The notes under the pieces: model-generated
Database searches by the model: none
What the model saw: only the letters and a program-made list of their open reading frames with translations
Told to the model about the DNA's origin: nothing
Part shown: one piece after another, positions 9,843-20,392 of the stretch
How the letters are laid out: the number at the start of each line of letters is the position of its first letter
Numbering within the stretch: the first letter of the stretch is position 1
Made by a program: the position numbers and the translations under genes
Source: an uncultured Campylobacter sp.
GTDB lineage: Bacteria; Campylobacterota; Campylobacteria; Campylobacterales; Campylobacteraceae
NCBI RefSeq assembly: GCF_938039205.1
Contig: NZ_CALHVM010000005.1
Location: forward strand, 1-64,000
Length of the DNA stretch: 64,000 bases
Direction: 5' to 3'

Positions 9843-12800
9843 TTAGTTTTGTTTTAGCTTGATCTTTTGATCTTGATAAAGACCCGTTCCGACAGGGATC
9901 ATGCGTCCTAGAATGACGTTTTCTTTTAGATCCTCGAGGTGGTCGATCTTAGCTGCGATCGAAGCCTCAGTTAGAACCTTAGTCGTCTCTTGGAACGATG
10001 CGGCCGAGATCACGCTATCGCTTCCGATAGCAGCGCGCGTAACGCCTAGCAAGATAGGCTCGGCGATCGCAGGATTGCCGCCCATTCGCATTATGCGCTC
10101 GTTTTCTTCCTTAAATCTCGTTCGAGAGATCATATCGCCGGTGATGAAATTCGTATCGCCGCTATCAACGATCTTGACCTGGCGAAGCATCTGAGAAACG
10201 ATGATCTCGATGTGCTTATCGGCGATCGCAACGCCTTGAGAGCGGTAAACTTGCTGAATCTCGCTGATCAGATAATAGTGCAGCGCCTTTTCGCCCAAAA
10301 TTCTTAAAACGTCGTGGCTTGATATTAGCCCGTCGGTTAGCTTCTCGCCGGCATGGATAAATTCGCCGTCGCGAACCTGAATTTGACGTGTTTTGTCTAT
10401 CAGATACTCCGACGTAGCGCCGTCGTCGGCATGAATAACGATACGCTCTTTAGATCGAAGCGGCTTTTCGAATCTTACGGTACCGTCGATTTCAGCGATG
10501 ATAGCCGTATTTTTCGGGCGTCTGGCCTCAAACAGCTCGGAGACTCGCGGCAAACCGCCCGTGATGTCTTTAGACTTAGCGACGGCCTTAGGCGTCTTAG
10601 CTAGGATATCAGCCTGCACTACCGTAGCGCCGTCAGTTACAAATATCGCTGTTTTAGGCTCTAGTTGATAACGAATCATCTTGCCCTCGTCCGTGCTGAT
10701 CACGATCGTAGGCTTGATACCCGAAGGCAGATACTCGTTTATAACCAAACGGCTCTGACCGGTCGCCTCGTCATACTGCTCGGCAGCACTGTATCCAGGC
10801 TCTATATCCTCGTACGATACTCTACCAGCGGCCTCGGCGATGATCGGCGTAGAGTACGGATCCCACTCGGCTATGACGGTTTTTTCTTGGTTTTCAGGCT
10901 CAGAGATGACTGCTTTGCTATCTACTGTATCGCTATCGTTTGCTTTGATGATAGAGTTTCGCGGGATATAGTAGCGAACCGCCTCTCTATCATCTTCGTC
11001 GGCAACCACGACGAATAGCCCTTTTTCGGTTACGATGTGGCCTTTTTTGATATTTCTTAAGCGCTCTAAATAATCGCCCTTCAAGATATAAAATTTAAGC
11101 ACGCCGTTTGCGCCTGCAAGGATTTTCTTAGCGATCGGTTCGCCATCTTCTACCTTTATCTCGCTAGCAAAAGGGATACGTTTCGGTACGTTCCAGCCCT
11201 CCTTAATGACCTCTGCGATACTTTCGTTCTCTTTGACCAAATCGCCGTCGGCATAAGGGATGTAAATTTTACCCTCTACCTTACCGCTAACGCCTGCTAA
11301 CTCGTTAGGTTTAGCCAGATCGCCTCTTCTTAGCGTATATTTAACTTCTTCTTTTTTACCTTTTACAATTATGTTTACGTCTTCGTGGGCAACCTCGATC
11401 TCGATCTTTCCGTCAAACGGAGCTTTGATCTTAGGCTCTACGAGCAGGACAGCCGAGTTTCTGCGATTTGCCACGATTCTCTTACCGCCGTTTTCGTAAA
11501 CGTTTAGATTGTAGTATCTTATAAAGCCCTCTTTTTGTGCTACGACTTGGTAGTCTTGCTGCTCTGTAGATGCCGTACCGCCGATGTGGAAAGTTCTTAG
11601 CGTTAGCTGAGTACCAGGTTCGCCGATAGATTGAGCCGAGATGATACCGACTGCTTCGCCCGGTTTTACTAGCTTACCTTCGCCCAAATTCACGCCGTAG
11701 CACTTCGCGCAGACGCCTTTTGCCGCTTTGCAAGTTATCGGCGTTCTGATACTGACAGATTTTATACCTGCTTCGGTTATCGCTTTAGCTTTTTCTTCGT
11801 CTATCAGCGTACCTTCGCTAAATAGTACCTCATTTGCTATCGGATCGATCACGTCATCGGCTAGTACGCGGCCCAAAATTCTCTCTTCTAGACTCTCGAT
11901 AAGCTCGCCGTTGTCGGTGATCTCAGTGATCTCGACGCCCTCGTGTGTACCGCAGTCATGCATAGTGACTTTCACGTTTTGCGCGACGTCGATTAGCTTC
12001 CTGGTTAGGTATCCGGCATTCGCCGTTTTTAGCGCGGTGTCCGCAAGACCTTTTCTAGCACCGTGGGTTGAGTTAAAGTACTCAAGAACGTTTAGACCTT
12101 CGCGGAAGTTTGATATAATCGGAGTCTCGATGATCGAGCCGTCAGGCTTCGCCATAAGACCGCGCATACCGGCTAGCTGGCGAATTTGCGCCGCAGAGCC
12201 TCTCGCGCCGCTGTCTGCCATCATATAAATAGAGTTAAATCCGCCTTTGTCTCCCTGGATGAGCTTCATCATCTCGCCTGCGACGACGTTGTTTGTATCC
12301 GTCCAGATGTCGATGATCTTATTGTATCTCTCTGAGTCCGTTAGCAAGCCCGCGCCGTATTGATTTTGTATCTCGCGGACTTTTTTCTTGGCTTCGTTGA
12401 TATATTTTTGCTTGCTATCAGGCACGATGATATCGGCGATCGAGATCGAGATGCCGGCCTTTGTCGCATAGCGGAAACCCAAATTTTTAAGCTTATCCAA
12501 AAATCCCGCCGTTACCTCAAGGCCGCCGTTTTTATAAACGTAATCAACCAAATTTGCGATATCTTTTTTCTTCATGACTCTATTCCACATATTTTCAGGA
12601 ACAAAATCAGGCAGAATCGAGCGGATGATCAAACGACCCGCAGTCGTAAATAGCGTCTTGCCGTCGATCATGGTTTTGATCTTTGAGTGTACTTCTAGGC
12701 AATGAGCTTCCTCGGCGATCATTACTTCGTCTACCGATGCGAAAATTTTATTAGCGCCCTTGCTGTCGGTCTTTTCTAGGCTTAGGTAGTAAATTCCCAA

Positions 12801-14351
12801 AACCATGTCCTGGCTAGGAACGGTGATAGCCTTACCGCTTGCAGGAAGCAAGATGTTCATCGAGCTAAGCATCAAAATTTTGCACTCTGCGATAGCTTCC
12901 TGGGATAGCGGCACGTGAACAGCCATCTGGTCGCCATCGAAGTCCGCGTTAAATGCGGCGCAAACTAACGGATGTAGCTGGATAGCCTTACCCTCGACGA
13001 GCACCGGGTGAAACGCCTGGATAGATAATTTGTGAAGCGTCGGAGCGCGGTTTAGCATGACCGGGTGATCTTTAACGACCTCCTCTAGGCACTCCCAAAC
13101 CTCGTTCGTCTTATCCTCGATCATCTTTTTGGCTTGTTTTACGGTCGTAGCGTAGCCCTTCTCCTCAAGGCGAGCTAACAAATGCGGCTTAAACAGCTCA
13201 AGAGCCATTCTTTTCGGTAGTCCGCACTGATCCATACGCAGCTTTGGCCCGACCACGATAACCGAACGACCGGAAAAGTCAACGCGCTTACCGAGCAAAT
13301 TTTGACGGAAGCGACCTTGCTTACCTTTAATGATCTCAGAAAGTGATTTTAGAGGGCGTTTATTTGCGCCTTTTACGGCATTTGCGCGTCGCCCGTTGTC
13401 AAATAGCGCATCGACGGACTCCTGAAGCATACGCTTTTCGTTTCTGATAATAATCTCAGGCGCGTCAAGCTCCATAAGGCGTTTTAAGCGTGCGTTTCTA
13501 TTAATAACGCGGCGATATAGGTCATTTACGTCGGAAACCGCAAATTTACCGCCGTCAAGGCTGACAAGCGGGCGAAGATCCGGCGGAAGGACCGGTAAAT
13601 TCGTAATCATCATCCACTCAGGACGGTTGCCTGAATTTAAAAAGCTCTCGACGACTTTTAGTCTTTTTACTATGGTTTTTTTCTTGGCTTCCGAATTTGT
13701 CGCGCTGATCTCGTCTTTTAGAGTATTTAAAAGCTCGACCAAATCGATATTTGCTAGCAAATCGCGGATAACTTCGCCGCCCATCCTAGCTCTAAATCCG
13801 CTCTCTTCAAAGCGAGAAGCTAAAGAGACATACTGTTCTTCGTTTAAAACGTCGAAAATTTCTACTTTTTTGCTATTTTCGGTATCGTAAAATGCGTCGC
13901 CTACACTCTCGACGATATACGCCTCGTAGTAAAGCACGCGTTCAAGGTCTTTCATCTTTATGCCAAGCAACGTTCCTATGCGGCTTGGGAGTGAATTTAC
14001 GTACCAGATATGCGCTACAGGGGTCACGAGCTCGATGTGGCCCATTCTAGAGCGGCGCACCTTTGAGCTAGTTACCTCGACGCCGCATTTTTCGCACTTA
14101 ATGCCTTTGTAACGCATTTTTTTATACTTACCGCAAAGGCACTCGTAGTCGCGAATCGGACCGAAAATTTTAGCGCAAAATAGACCGTCGCGCTCAGGTT
14201 TTAGCGTGCGGTAGTTTATGGTTTCGGGTTTTTTGACCTCGCCGTGGCTCCATGACTTTATCCTCTCAGGGCTAGCCAAACGAAGCTGAAACGCTTCAAA
14301 ATCGCGCGGTCTGCGTTCTTCTTTTATCTCAATAGGTTTTAACTCACTCAT
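9843..14351 (-). CDS. rpoC: RNA polymerase subunit beta-prime
   Basis: A 1502-residue beta-prime subunit with the catalytic NADFDGDQMAVH motif near residue 465 and the N-terminal zinc site CLCGKY...CEKCGVEV near residues 65-85. The start chosen is MSELKPIEIK, whose ATG overlaps the end of rpoB by 8 nt (ATGAGTGA); an in-frame upstream extension would lie wholly inside rpoB and adds 11 residues unlike the family. In Helicobacter rpoB and rpoC are fused into one gene; here they stay separate, as in other Campylobacter. Confidence 0.97.
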   Translation of the reverse strand: MSELKPIEIKEERRPRDFEAFQLRLASPERIKSWSHGEVKKPETINYRTLKPERDGLFCAKIFGPIRDYECLCGKYKKMRYKGIKCEKCGVEVTSSKVRRSRMGHIELVTPVAHIWYVNSLPSRIGTLLGIKMKDLERVLYYEAYIVESVGDAFYDTENSKKVEIFDVLNEEQYVSLASRFEESGFRARMGGEVIRDLLANIDLVELLNTLKDEISATNSEAKKKTIVKRLKVVESFLNSGNRPEWMMITNLPVLPPDLRPLVSLDGGKFAVSDVNDLYRRVINRNARLKRLMELDAPEIIIRNEKRMLQESVDALFDNGRRANAVKGANKRPLKSLSEIIKGKQGRFRQNLLGKRVDFSGRSVIVVGPKLRMDQCGLPKRMALELFKPHLLARLEEKGYATTVKQAKKMIEDKTNEVWECLEEVVKDHPVMLNRAPTLHKLSIQAFHPVLVEGKAIQLHPLVCAAFNADFDGDQMAVHVPLSQEAIAECKILMLSSMNILLPASGKAITVPSQDMVLGIYYLSLEKTDSKGANKIFASVDEVMIAEEAHCLEVHSKIKTMIDGKTLFTTAGRLIIRSILPDFVPENMWNRVMKKKDIANLVDYVYKNGGLEVTAGFLDKLKNLGFRYATKAGISISIADIIVPDSKQKYINEAKKKVREIQNQYGAGLLTDSERYNKIIDIWTDTNNVVAGEMMKLIQGDKGGFNSIYMMADSGARGSAAQIRQLAGMRGLMAKPDGSIIETPIISNFREGLNVLEYFNSTHGARKGLADTALKTANAGYLTRKLIDVAQNVKVTMHDCGTHEGVEITEITDNGELIESLEERILGRVLADDVIDPIANEVLFSEGTLIDEEKAKAITEAGIKSVSIRTPITCKAAKGVCAKCYGVNLGEGKLVKPGEAVGIISAQSIGEPGTQLTLRTFHIGGTASTEQQDYQVVAQKEGFIRYYNLNVYENGGKRIVANRRNSAVLLVEPKIKAPFDGKIEIEVAHEDVNIIVKGKKEEVKYTLRRGDLAKPNELAGVSGKVEGKIYIPYADGDLVKENESIAEVIKEGWNVPKRIPFASEIKVEDGEPIAKKILAGANGVLKFYILKGDYLERLRNIKKGHIVTEKGLFVVVADEDDREAVRYYIPRNSIIKANDSDTVDSKAVISEPENQEKTVIAEWDPYSTPIIAEAAGRVSYEDIEPGYSAAEQYDEATGQSRLVINEYLPSGIKPTIVISTDEGKMIRYQLEPKTAIFVTDGATVVQADILAKTPKAVAKSKDITGGLPRVSELFEARRPKNTAIIAEIDGTVRFEKPLRSKERIVIHADDGATSEYLIDKTRQIQVRDGEFIHAGEKLTDGLISSHDVLRILGEKALHYYLISEIQQVYRSQGVAIADKHIEIIVSQMLRQVKIVDSGDTNFITGDMISRTRFKEENERIMRMGGNPAIAEPILLGVTRAAIGSDSVISAASFQETTKVLTEASIAAKIDHLEDLKENVILGRMIPVGTGLYQDQKIKLKQN

Positions 14352-17300
14352 TATTTTCATCCTCATCGTATATCTCGACATCAAGCGCCAATGATTTTAG
14401 CTCGTTTGTTAGAACGAAAAATGTCTCAGGAATGCCGGTTTCAGGCACATTTTCGCCTCTTGTTAGGGCTTTATACGCAGACAAGCGTCCTTCGACGTCG
14501 TCTGATTTGACCGTTAGCATCTCGCGAAGCGTATGAGCCGCACCGTATGCCTCAAGCGCCCAAACCTCCATCTCTCCGAATCTTTGTCCGCCAAATAGCG
14601 CCTTACCGCCGACTGGCTGCTGAGTAACAAGGCTGTATGGTCCCGTACTTCTAGCGTGGACTTTTTCGTCGACTAGGTGGTGAAGCTTTAGCATATACAT
14701 ACATCCGACGTTTACGCGCTCCTTAATCTTTGAGCCCGTGCGTCCGTCGTAAAGCTCGGTCTTGCCGTCCATATCGATCTTAGCTAGCTCAAACAGTTTC
14801 ATCAGCTCATCGACTCTAACGCCCTCAAATATAGGCGTGGCAAATTTGACGCCGTTAGCCCAGTCTCTAGCATAGTCTAAAAGCAACTCGTCGCTCATTT
14901 TGCCTAGAGTCTTTTTAGCATCCATAAATTTAGATGCAGAAGCTATCTCGATCATCTTGGCTCGTAGCTCTTTTACCCACTCACCTTTTTTCTCTTGGAA
15001 AATTTGATTTATCTGCTCGCCCAAGCGGTAGCCGACAAGGCCCAAGTGGCTTTCTAAAATTTGACCGATATTCATACGGCTAGGAACGCCCAGCGGATTT
15101 AGCACGATATCGACTGGTTGACCGCTCGGAAGATAAGGCATATCAACCTCAGGGACGATATTTGAAACAATACCTTTGTTTCCATGGCGACCCGCCATCT
15201 TATCGCCCACTTTTAGTTTGCGCTTGGTGGCGATATAGATTTTAACGAGCTTAACTACACCACTTGGCAAGATGTCGTCTTTTTCTAAAATTTCCATCTT
15301 CGCATCATGCTCTTCTTTGAGCTTTTTCTTCTCATTTTGGAAATGATTTTTTATGTCGTCGTATGATTTTTGAACATCTTTTGAAAAGCCCTTAACGATC
15401 GCACTTAGAGTAAAGCGGTTGATGTTTTCAAACTCCTCTTTATCGATTTTCTCGCCCTTTTTATAGGTTTTTTTACCGATAGTTTGAGCGGAGCTCAAAG
15501 GCGTTTTGCAAAGCAGAGCGCCTACTTTTAGCATCTCTTCGCGGTCTAGCATCAAGAGCCTATCGTGGTGTTCTTTTTCAAAAGCCGCCTTTTCTTCCTC
15601 GTAAACTTTATTTGAGCGGCTATCTTTTTCGTGGCCTTTTTTGGTAAAAATTTTAACGTCTACGACGACGCCTTCCATTGACGCAGTCGCGTAAAGGGAT
15701 TTATTTACCACGTGGCCGGCTTTTTCTCCGAAAATCGCACGAAGCAAGCGTTCCTCAGGCGTCGGCTTAACCTCACCCTTTGGAGAAACCTTACCTACTA
15801 GGATCATGCCTGGTTTTACCTGCGTGCCGATTTTTATTATACCGCTATCATCTAGGTGAAGCAGATCTTCTTCTTTGATATTTGGGATATCTTTAGTAAT
15901 CTCCTCAACGCCGTCTTTTAGCTCGCGCGCCTCGATCTCTTTTTCGTAAATATGCACGCTCGTAAACGCATCCTCTCGGATCATTTTTTCGCTGATTACG
16001 ATCGCGTCCTCATAGTTGTAACCATTCCACGGCATGAAAGCTATAAGGGCGTTTTTACCGATAGCTAGCTCGCCGCGCTCCATAGACGGACCGTCGGCGA
16101 TGATCTGCCCGGCCGCTACGCTTTCGCCTTTTTTAACGATAGGGTGCTGGGAGAATGTCGTATTTTGGTTGGTTCTTAAATTTTTCTCCATAGAGTAGTG
16201 ATCGATATATGGACCCGCCTCGTCTTCACCAAGGATAAAGATATTCTTATTATCCACCTTTTCAACTACTCCAGCGCGTCTAGCCTTGATAGCTTCCCAT
16301 GCGTCGCGAGCTACGGTACTCTCCATGCCAGTTCCAACGATAGGAGCGGATGAGCGAAGTAGCGGTACCGCTTGGCGCTGCATGTTTGATCCCATTAGGG
16401 CGCGGTTTGCGTCGTCGTGCTCCAAAAACGGAATAAGCGATGCCGCAACGCCAGCTATCATACCGGAGCAAAGGTCGATTAGCTTAACGTCCTCGCGTTT
16501 AGCTAGTATCATCTCGCCATCTTGTCTAGCCTCGATCAAATCCTCTACTATATATCCGCTTTCGTCAAGCGCGGTAGATGCCGGAGCGATAACCAAATTT
16601 TCCTCCTGGGTCGCTGTTAGATAAACGATCTCATCGGTTACCTTACCATCTACGACCTTTTTATACGGCGCCTCGACGAAGCCTAGATTATTTACCTTTG
16701 CGTAAGTCGAAAGCGTGTTGATAAGGCCGATATTTTGACCCTCAGGAGTCTCTACCGGACAAATTCTGCCGTAGTGAGTTGGGTGAACGTCGCGCACTTC
16801 AAAGCCGGCTCTATCTTTTACGAGACCGCCTTCGCCAAGTGCTGAAAGTCTGCGTTTATGCGTAACTTCGCTAAGCGGATTGGTTTGATCCATAAACTGG
16901 CTCAACTGACCACCGGTGAAAAATTCCATTATCGTCGTGGTTATCATTTTTGGATTAACCAAATCGTAAGGCATAATCTCCTCAGTATTACCCAGCGTCG
17001 TAAATTTATCCCTGATAGCCTTTTGCATTTTTACAAAGCCTAGGTGAAGCTCGTTTGCCAAAAGCTCGCCGATAGAGCGGATACGACGGTTGCCGAGGTG
17101 ATCGCGGTCGTCGATATGTCCTTGTCCGTTTTTGACCTTTATCAAATATTTTGCCGTTTTTATAATGTCTTCGTTGGTCAAAACCGTTACGTATTCAGGT
17201 ACTTCAAGTGCCAGCTTGTGGTTCATTTTCATACGGCCAACACCCGTCAAATCATATCTTTCAGGATTAAAGAATAGATCATTTACGAAAGCGCGAGCAG

Positions 17301-18480
17301 CATCTTTAACGACCGGTTCGCCTGGACGCATAACTTTATAAATTCTTATCGCCGCAAGATCGTTTTCATCGTCGACGTTTTCGGTTTGACGTAGTAGTTT
17401 TAGCGTCTCGTTATCGGCGATAAATGAATTTATGATAGCGTCGTCCACGCCTGCTGCTAGGTCGTTTGCTATCTCGATACTCTCTTGATCAGCCAAAATT
17501 TTAACCAATTTATTTTCATCAAGCTGTGCAAGAGTATCATAAAGCACTTCACCGCTGTTTTTGTCAATAACCGGGTGAGCCAAAAACCTATTTACCAAAA
17601 TTTCAGTCGGATATTCGACAAATTTGACGCCGTCAGCGATGATCTTATCAGCCTTTTTCTTGGTTAGTCTTTTTCCGGCCTCGTGTAAAACATTGCCTTC
17701 TTCGTCTTTTATGTCGTATTCAACCCTGCCCTGATAATCATCTGGGTTAAATGGCGTCAAAAATTTATTATCTTTTATTGTTAAAGTTTGTATAGGATAA
17801 AATAACTTGATAATATCTTGTTTTTTATATCCAAGCGCCCTAAATAGGATAGTTACCGGCACTTTTCTGCGCTTGTTGATACGCACATAAAGTACATCTT
17901 TTGTGTCGTATTCAAAATATAGCCAGCTACCGCGGTCAGGAATGATTTGAGCCGTATAAATAAGCTTATTTACGACTGTCGGGCTTTCCTCTTCTTTAAA
18001 GATAACGCCGGGACTTCTGTGAAGCTGATTAACCACGACACGCTCGACGCCATTAATAATAAATGAAATTCTATCCGTCATCAAAGGAATTTCGCGAACG
18101 AAAATTTCCTGCTCTTTTATATCTTTTATACCGATCTTCTCGCCTGTTTTTTCATCTCTCTCGTGAACGATCAGCCTTATTTTCATTTTTAAATTTACAG
18201 AATAAGTAAGCCCGCGCTCCATGCACTCTCTGATCGTATATTTTGGTTTTCCGATTTCAGAGCTTACGTATTCCAAGCTTAAGCGGTTTTGCGGATCATG
18301 TATAGGAAATATTGATTTGAAAACTTTTTCTATACCGCTTTCGCCTTGATTTTTATCTACGTTTAAAAACTGGTCAAAACTCTTTTTTTGTAATTGTAGT
18401 AGGTTAGGAACATCGATCTCTTTGGCAACATTTGAAAAATCAACCCTAAGACGATTTCCTGAGTATAAACTATTTAGCAT
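14344..18480 (-). CDS. rpoB: RNA polymerase subunit beta
   Basis: A 1378-residue beta subunit. The rifampicin-pocket segment near residues 523-555 (GGQLSQFMDQTNPLSE, THKRRLSALGEGGL) is wild type. The C-terminal GGQRFGEMEVWALEAYGA clamp contact is intact. It is translated in tight coupling with rpoC through an 8-nt overlap. It follows rplL after about 110 nt that hold an attenuator-like hairpin. Confidence 0.98.
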   Translation of the reverse strand: MLNSLYSGNRLRVDFSNVAKEIDVPNLLQLQKKSFDQFLNVDKNQGESGIEKVFKSIFPIHDPQNRLSLEYVSSEIGKPKYTIRECMERGLTYSVNLKMKIRLIVHERDEKTGEKIGIKDIKEQEIFVREIPLMTDRISFIINGVERVVVNQLHRSPGVIFKEEESPTVVNKLIYTAQIIPDRGSWLYFEYDTKDVLYVRINKRRKVPVTILFRALGYKKQDIIKLFYPIQTLTIKDNKFLTPFNPDDYQGRVEYDIKDEEGNVLHEAGKRLTKKKADKIIADGVKFVEYPTEILVNRFLAHPVIDKNSGEVLYDTLAQLDENKLVKILADQESIEIANDLAAGVDDAIINSFIADNETLKLLRQTENVDDENDLAAIRIYKVMRPGEPVVKDAARAFVNDLFFNPERYDLTGVGRMKMNHKLALEVPEYVTVLTNEDIIKTAKYLIKVKNGQGHIDDRDHLGNRRIRSIGELLANELHLGFVKMQKAIRDKFTTLGNTEEIMPYDLVNPKMITTTIMEFFTGGQLSQFMDQTNPLSEVTHKRRLSALGEGGLVKDRAGFEVRDVHPTHYGRICPVETPEGQNIGLINTLSTYAKVNNLGFVEAPYKKVVDGKVTDEIVYLTATQEENLVIAPASTALDESGYIVEDLIEARQDGEMILAKREDVKLIDLCSGMIAGVAASLIPFLEHDDANRALMGSNMQRQAVPLLRSSAPIVGTGMESTVARDAWEAIKARRAGVVEKVDNKNIFILGEDEAGPYIDHYSMEKNLRTNQNTTFSQHPIVKKGESVAAGQIIADGPSMERGELAIGKNALIAFMPWNGYNYEDAIVISEKMIREDAFTSVHIYEKEIEARELKDGVEEITKDIPNIKEEDLLHLDDSGIIKIGTQVKPGMILVGKVSPKGEVKPTPEERLLRAIFGEKAGHVVNKSLYATASMEGVVVDVKIFTKKGHEKDSRSNKVYEEEKAAFEKEHHDRLLMLDREEMLKVGALLCKTPLSSAQTIGKKTYKKGEKIDKEEFENINRFTLSAIVKGFSKDVQKSYDDIKNHFQNEKKKLKEEHDAKMEILEKDDILPSGVVKLVKIYIATKRKLKVGDKMAGRHGNKGIVSNIVPEVDMPYLPSGQPVDIVLNPLGVPSRMNIGQILESHLGLVGYRLGEQINQIFQEKKGEWVKELRAKMIEIASASKFMDAKKTLGKMSDELLLDYARDWANGVKFATPIFEGVRVDELMKLFELAKIDMDGKTELYDGRTGSKIKERVNVGCMYMLKLHHLVDEKVHARSTGPYSLVTQQPVGGKALFGGQRFGEMEVWALEAYGAAHTLREMLTVKSDDVEGRLSAYKALTRGENVPETGIPETFFVLTNELKSLALDVEIYDEDENNE

Positions 18481-18553
18481 ATTCTACCTCATGGTATAAG
18501 TTTGAAAGAAAGTAAATAACCGCACGTCTGCGGCATCTTTGTAAAAATTAAAT

Positions 18554-18573
18554 AAGGAGGCGTCGCCTCCTTT
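18554..18573 (-). terminator. Attenuator-like hairpin between rplL and rpoB
   Basis: On the minus strand AAGGAGG-CGACG-CCTCCTT forms a 7-bp stem, possibly longer, followed by ATTTAATTTTT. It lies about 20 nt after the rplL stop and about 75 nt before rpoB. In E. coli partial termination in the same gap sets the ratio of ribosomal protein to polymerase mRNA; the same job is inferred here. Confidence 0.65.
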
Positions 18574-18589
18574 GTAAAAATAAGTGAAA

Positions 18590-18967
18590 TTATTTAAGTT
18601 CGACTTTAGCGCCAGCTTCTTCAAGCTCTTTTTTAGCTGCTTCAGCCTCATCTTTGCTAACACCCTCTTTAATAACAGAAGGAGTTTGCTCAACTGCGTC
18701 TTTAGCCTCTTTAAGACCAAGACCTGTAAGAGCGCGAACAACTTTAATAACGTTGATTTTCTTGTCGCCGCCGTCAACTAGAACAACGTTAAATTCTGTT
18801 TTCTCTTCAGCTGCATCAGCTGCACCGCCTGCTGCTGCGCCGCCTGCTACCATTACTGGAGCAGCGCTTACGCCAAATTTCTCTTCAAATTCTTTTACTA
18901 GTTCGCTTAGCTCTAATACTGAAAGATTAGAGATAAATTCTAATACGTCCTCTTTGGTAATTGCCAT
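18590..18967 (-). CDS. rplL: 50S ribosomal protein L7/L12
   Basis: A 125-residue L7/L12 stalk protein. It has the N-terminal dimerisation helices (LEFISNLSVLELSELVKEFE), an Ala/Gly hinge (GGAAAGGAADAAEE) and the conserved C-terminal domain (KINVIKVVRALTGLGLKEAK). It recruits translation GTPases such as EF-G and EF-Tu, which are encoded in the same region. It follows rplJ after 16 nt, as usual. Confidence 0.98.
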   Translation of the reverse strand: MAITKEDVLEFISNLSVLELSELVKEFEEKFGVSAAPVMVAGGAAAGGAADAAEEKTEFNVVLVDGGDKKINVIKVVRALTGLGLKEAKDAVEQTPSVIKEGVSKDEAEAAKKELEEAGAKVELK

Positions 18968-18983
18968 TTTTTATCCTTTTATA

Positions 18984-19460
18984 TTATGCTGATTTTTTTT
19001 CTTTAAGCGCATTTAGTCCAATAGTGAAATTTTGGATAGGCGCATTCCAAACTTGCAAAAGCATAGCAAGCAACTCATCACGGCTAGGCATCTTAGATAG
19101 AGCTTTAACCTTCTCAACGCTTGCAACTTCACCGTCAATATGAGCGGTTTTGATTTTGAATAGTTCGCTGTTAGTCTCTTCAAATTTAGCCGCAACCTTA
19201 GTAGCTGAAAGCTGATCGCCCCAGATAAAGATATTTGTATCTTTTAAGACCATACCAGACTTTTCAACGTTATTAAGAGCGATATTTGCAAGAGTATTTT
19301 TTACGATTTGAACTTTTACGTTTAAAACTCTAGCAGCATCTCTTAATGCTTCTAGTTTTTTAGTGCTAAGACCGCGATAATCGCAAACTATAATCGCTTC
19401 ATTTCCTTTAAATTCGGCTTCAAGTTTACTGATTATTTCAGATTTTTCGTTTCTCGTCAT
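18984..19460 (-). CDS. rplJ: 50S ribosomal protein L10
   Basis: A 158-residue L10, the stalk base that anchors L7/L12 dimers. The N-terminal EAEFKGNEAIIVCDYRGLS and KVQIVKNTLANIAL segments match the family. About 107 nt separate it from rplA, enough for the L10-binding leader that represses rplJL in other bacteria, although no specific structure was established. Confidence 0.97.
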   Translation of the reverse strand: MTRNEKSEIISKLEAEFKGNEAIIVCDYRGLSTKKLEALRDAARVLNVKVQIVKNTLANIALNNVEKSGMVLKDTNIFIWGDQLSATKVAAKFEETNSELFKIKTAHIDGEVASVEKVKALSKMPSRDELLAMLLQVWNAPIQNFTIGLNALKEKKSA

Positions 19461-19567
19461 CTAGTTTCTCTCCTTTCCGACTAGTGATTTCAAGCAGAGC
19501 GGCATAAAAGCACGATTAAGCAAAAGCCTCTGCTATCTCCAATCTAAGATAAAAATTATTAGCTAAA

Positions 19568-20272
19568 TTAGCGTAGATCCATAAGCTCTTGAGTCTCAAG
19601 TAAAACAGAAGGGCTCATAGTTAATGATAAAGCGGCACTCTTAATATATCTACCTTTTGCTGCCGCAGGTTTTTGTCTATTTACCGCTTTGATAAGAGTT
19701 GAAATGTTATCGTTTAATTGCTCTTTTGAAAAGCTAACTTTACCAAGGCCAGCGTGTATATTTCCTTGCTTATCTACGCGAAAATTAACTTGACCGCTTT
19801 TTGCGTTATTAACCGCTTGAGCCACATCCATGGTAACAGTGCCTGTTTTTGGGTTTGGCATAAGACCTTTTGGTCCTAAAATTCGTCCTACTTTACCGAC
19901 TAAGCCCATCAAATTTGGAGTAGCAATAAGAACGTCGAAATTCATAATTCCTTTTTGGATATCCTCAACAAGCTCGTCGCTACCAACTATATCAGCACCG
20001 GCGGCTTTTGCTTCATCGGCTTTTGCATCTTTTGCTATAACGGCTACGCGAACGGTTTTGCCAGTTCCTGCAGGAAGCACTACCGAGCCTCTAACCATTT
20101 GATCGGCATGTCTTGGATCGACGTTGAGTTTTAGCGCAATTTCGACTGTTTCGTCAAATTTGGCGCTTTTTAGTAATTTTACAGTATCGATAGCATCTGC
20201 TAAAGAGTAGGTTTTAGTAGTATCAACTTTTTCAAGTAGCTTACCAAATCTTTTTGTAGTTTTTTTTGACAT
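19568..20272 (-). CDS. rplA: 50S ribosomal protein L1
   Basis: A 234-residue L1, the mobile stalk protein near the E site. The conserved GRILGPKGLMPNPKTGTVT signature is complete (near residues 130-150). It follows rplK after 120 nt. In E. coli L1 represses rplK-rplA translation; whether this holds here was not tested by structure. Confidence 0.98.
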   Translation of the reverse strand: MSKKTTKRFGKLLEKVDTTKTYSLADAIDTVKLLKSAKFDETVEIALKLNVDPRHADQMVRGSVVLPAGTGKTVRVAVIAKDAKADEAKAAGADIVGSDELVEDIQKGIMNFDVLIATPNLMGLVGKVGRILGPKGLMPNPKTGTVTMDVAQAVNNAKSGQVNFRVDKQGNIHAGLGKVSFSKEQLNDNISTLIKAVNRQKPAAAKGRYIKSAALSLTMSPSVLLETQELMDLR

Positions 20273-20392
20273 TAATTTCTCCGCATTTTTAAATTTTATG
20301 CTTCCACATTGTCAAATTTAAAATACACGCGCTATAAATATTAACGCGTGCGCATAAACTTAACTTTATAAAATCCTTATGTGGTAAAAGGA

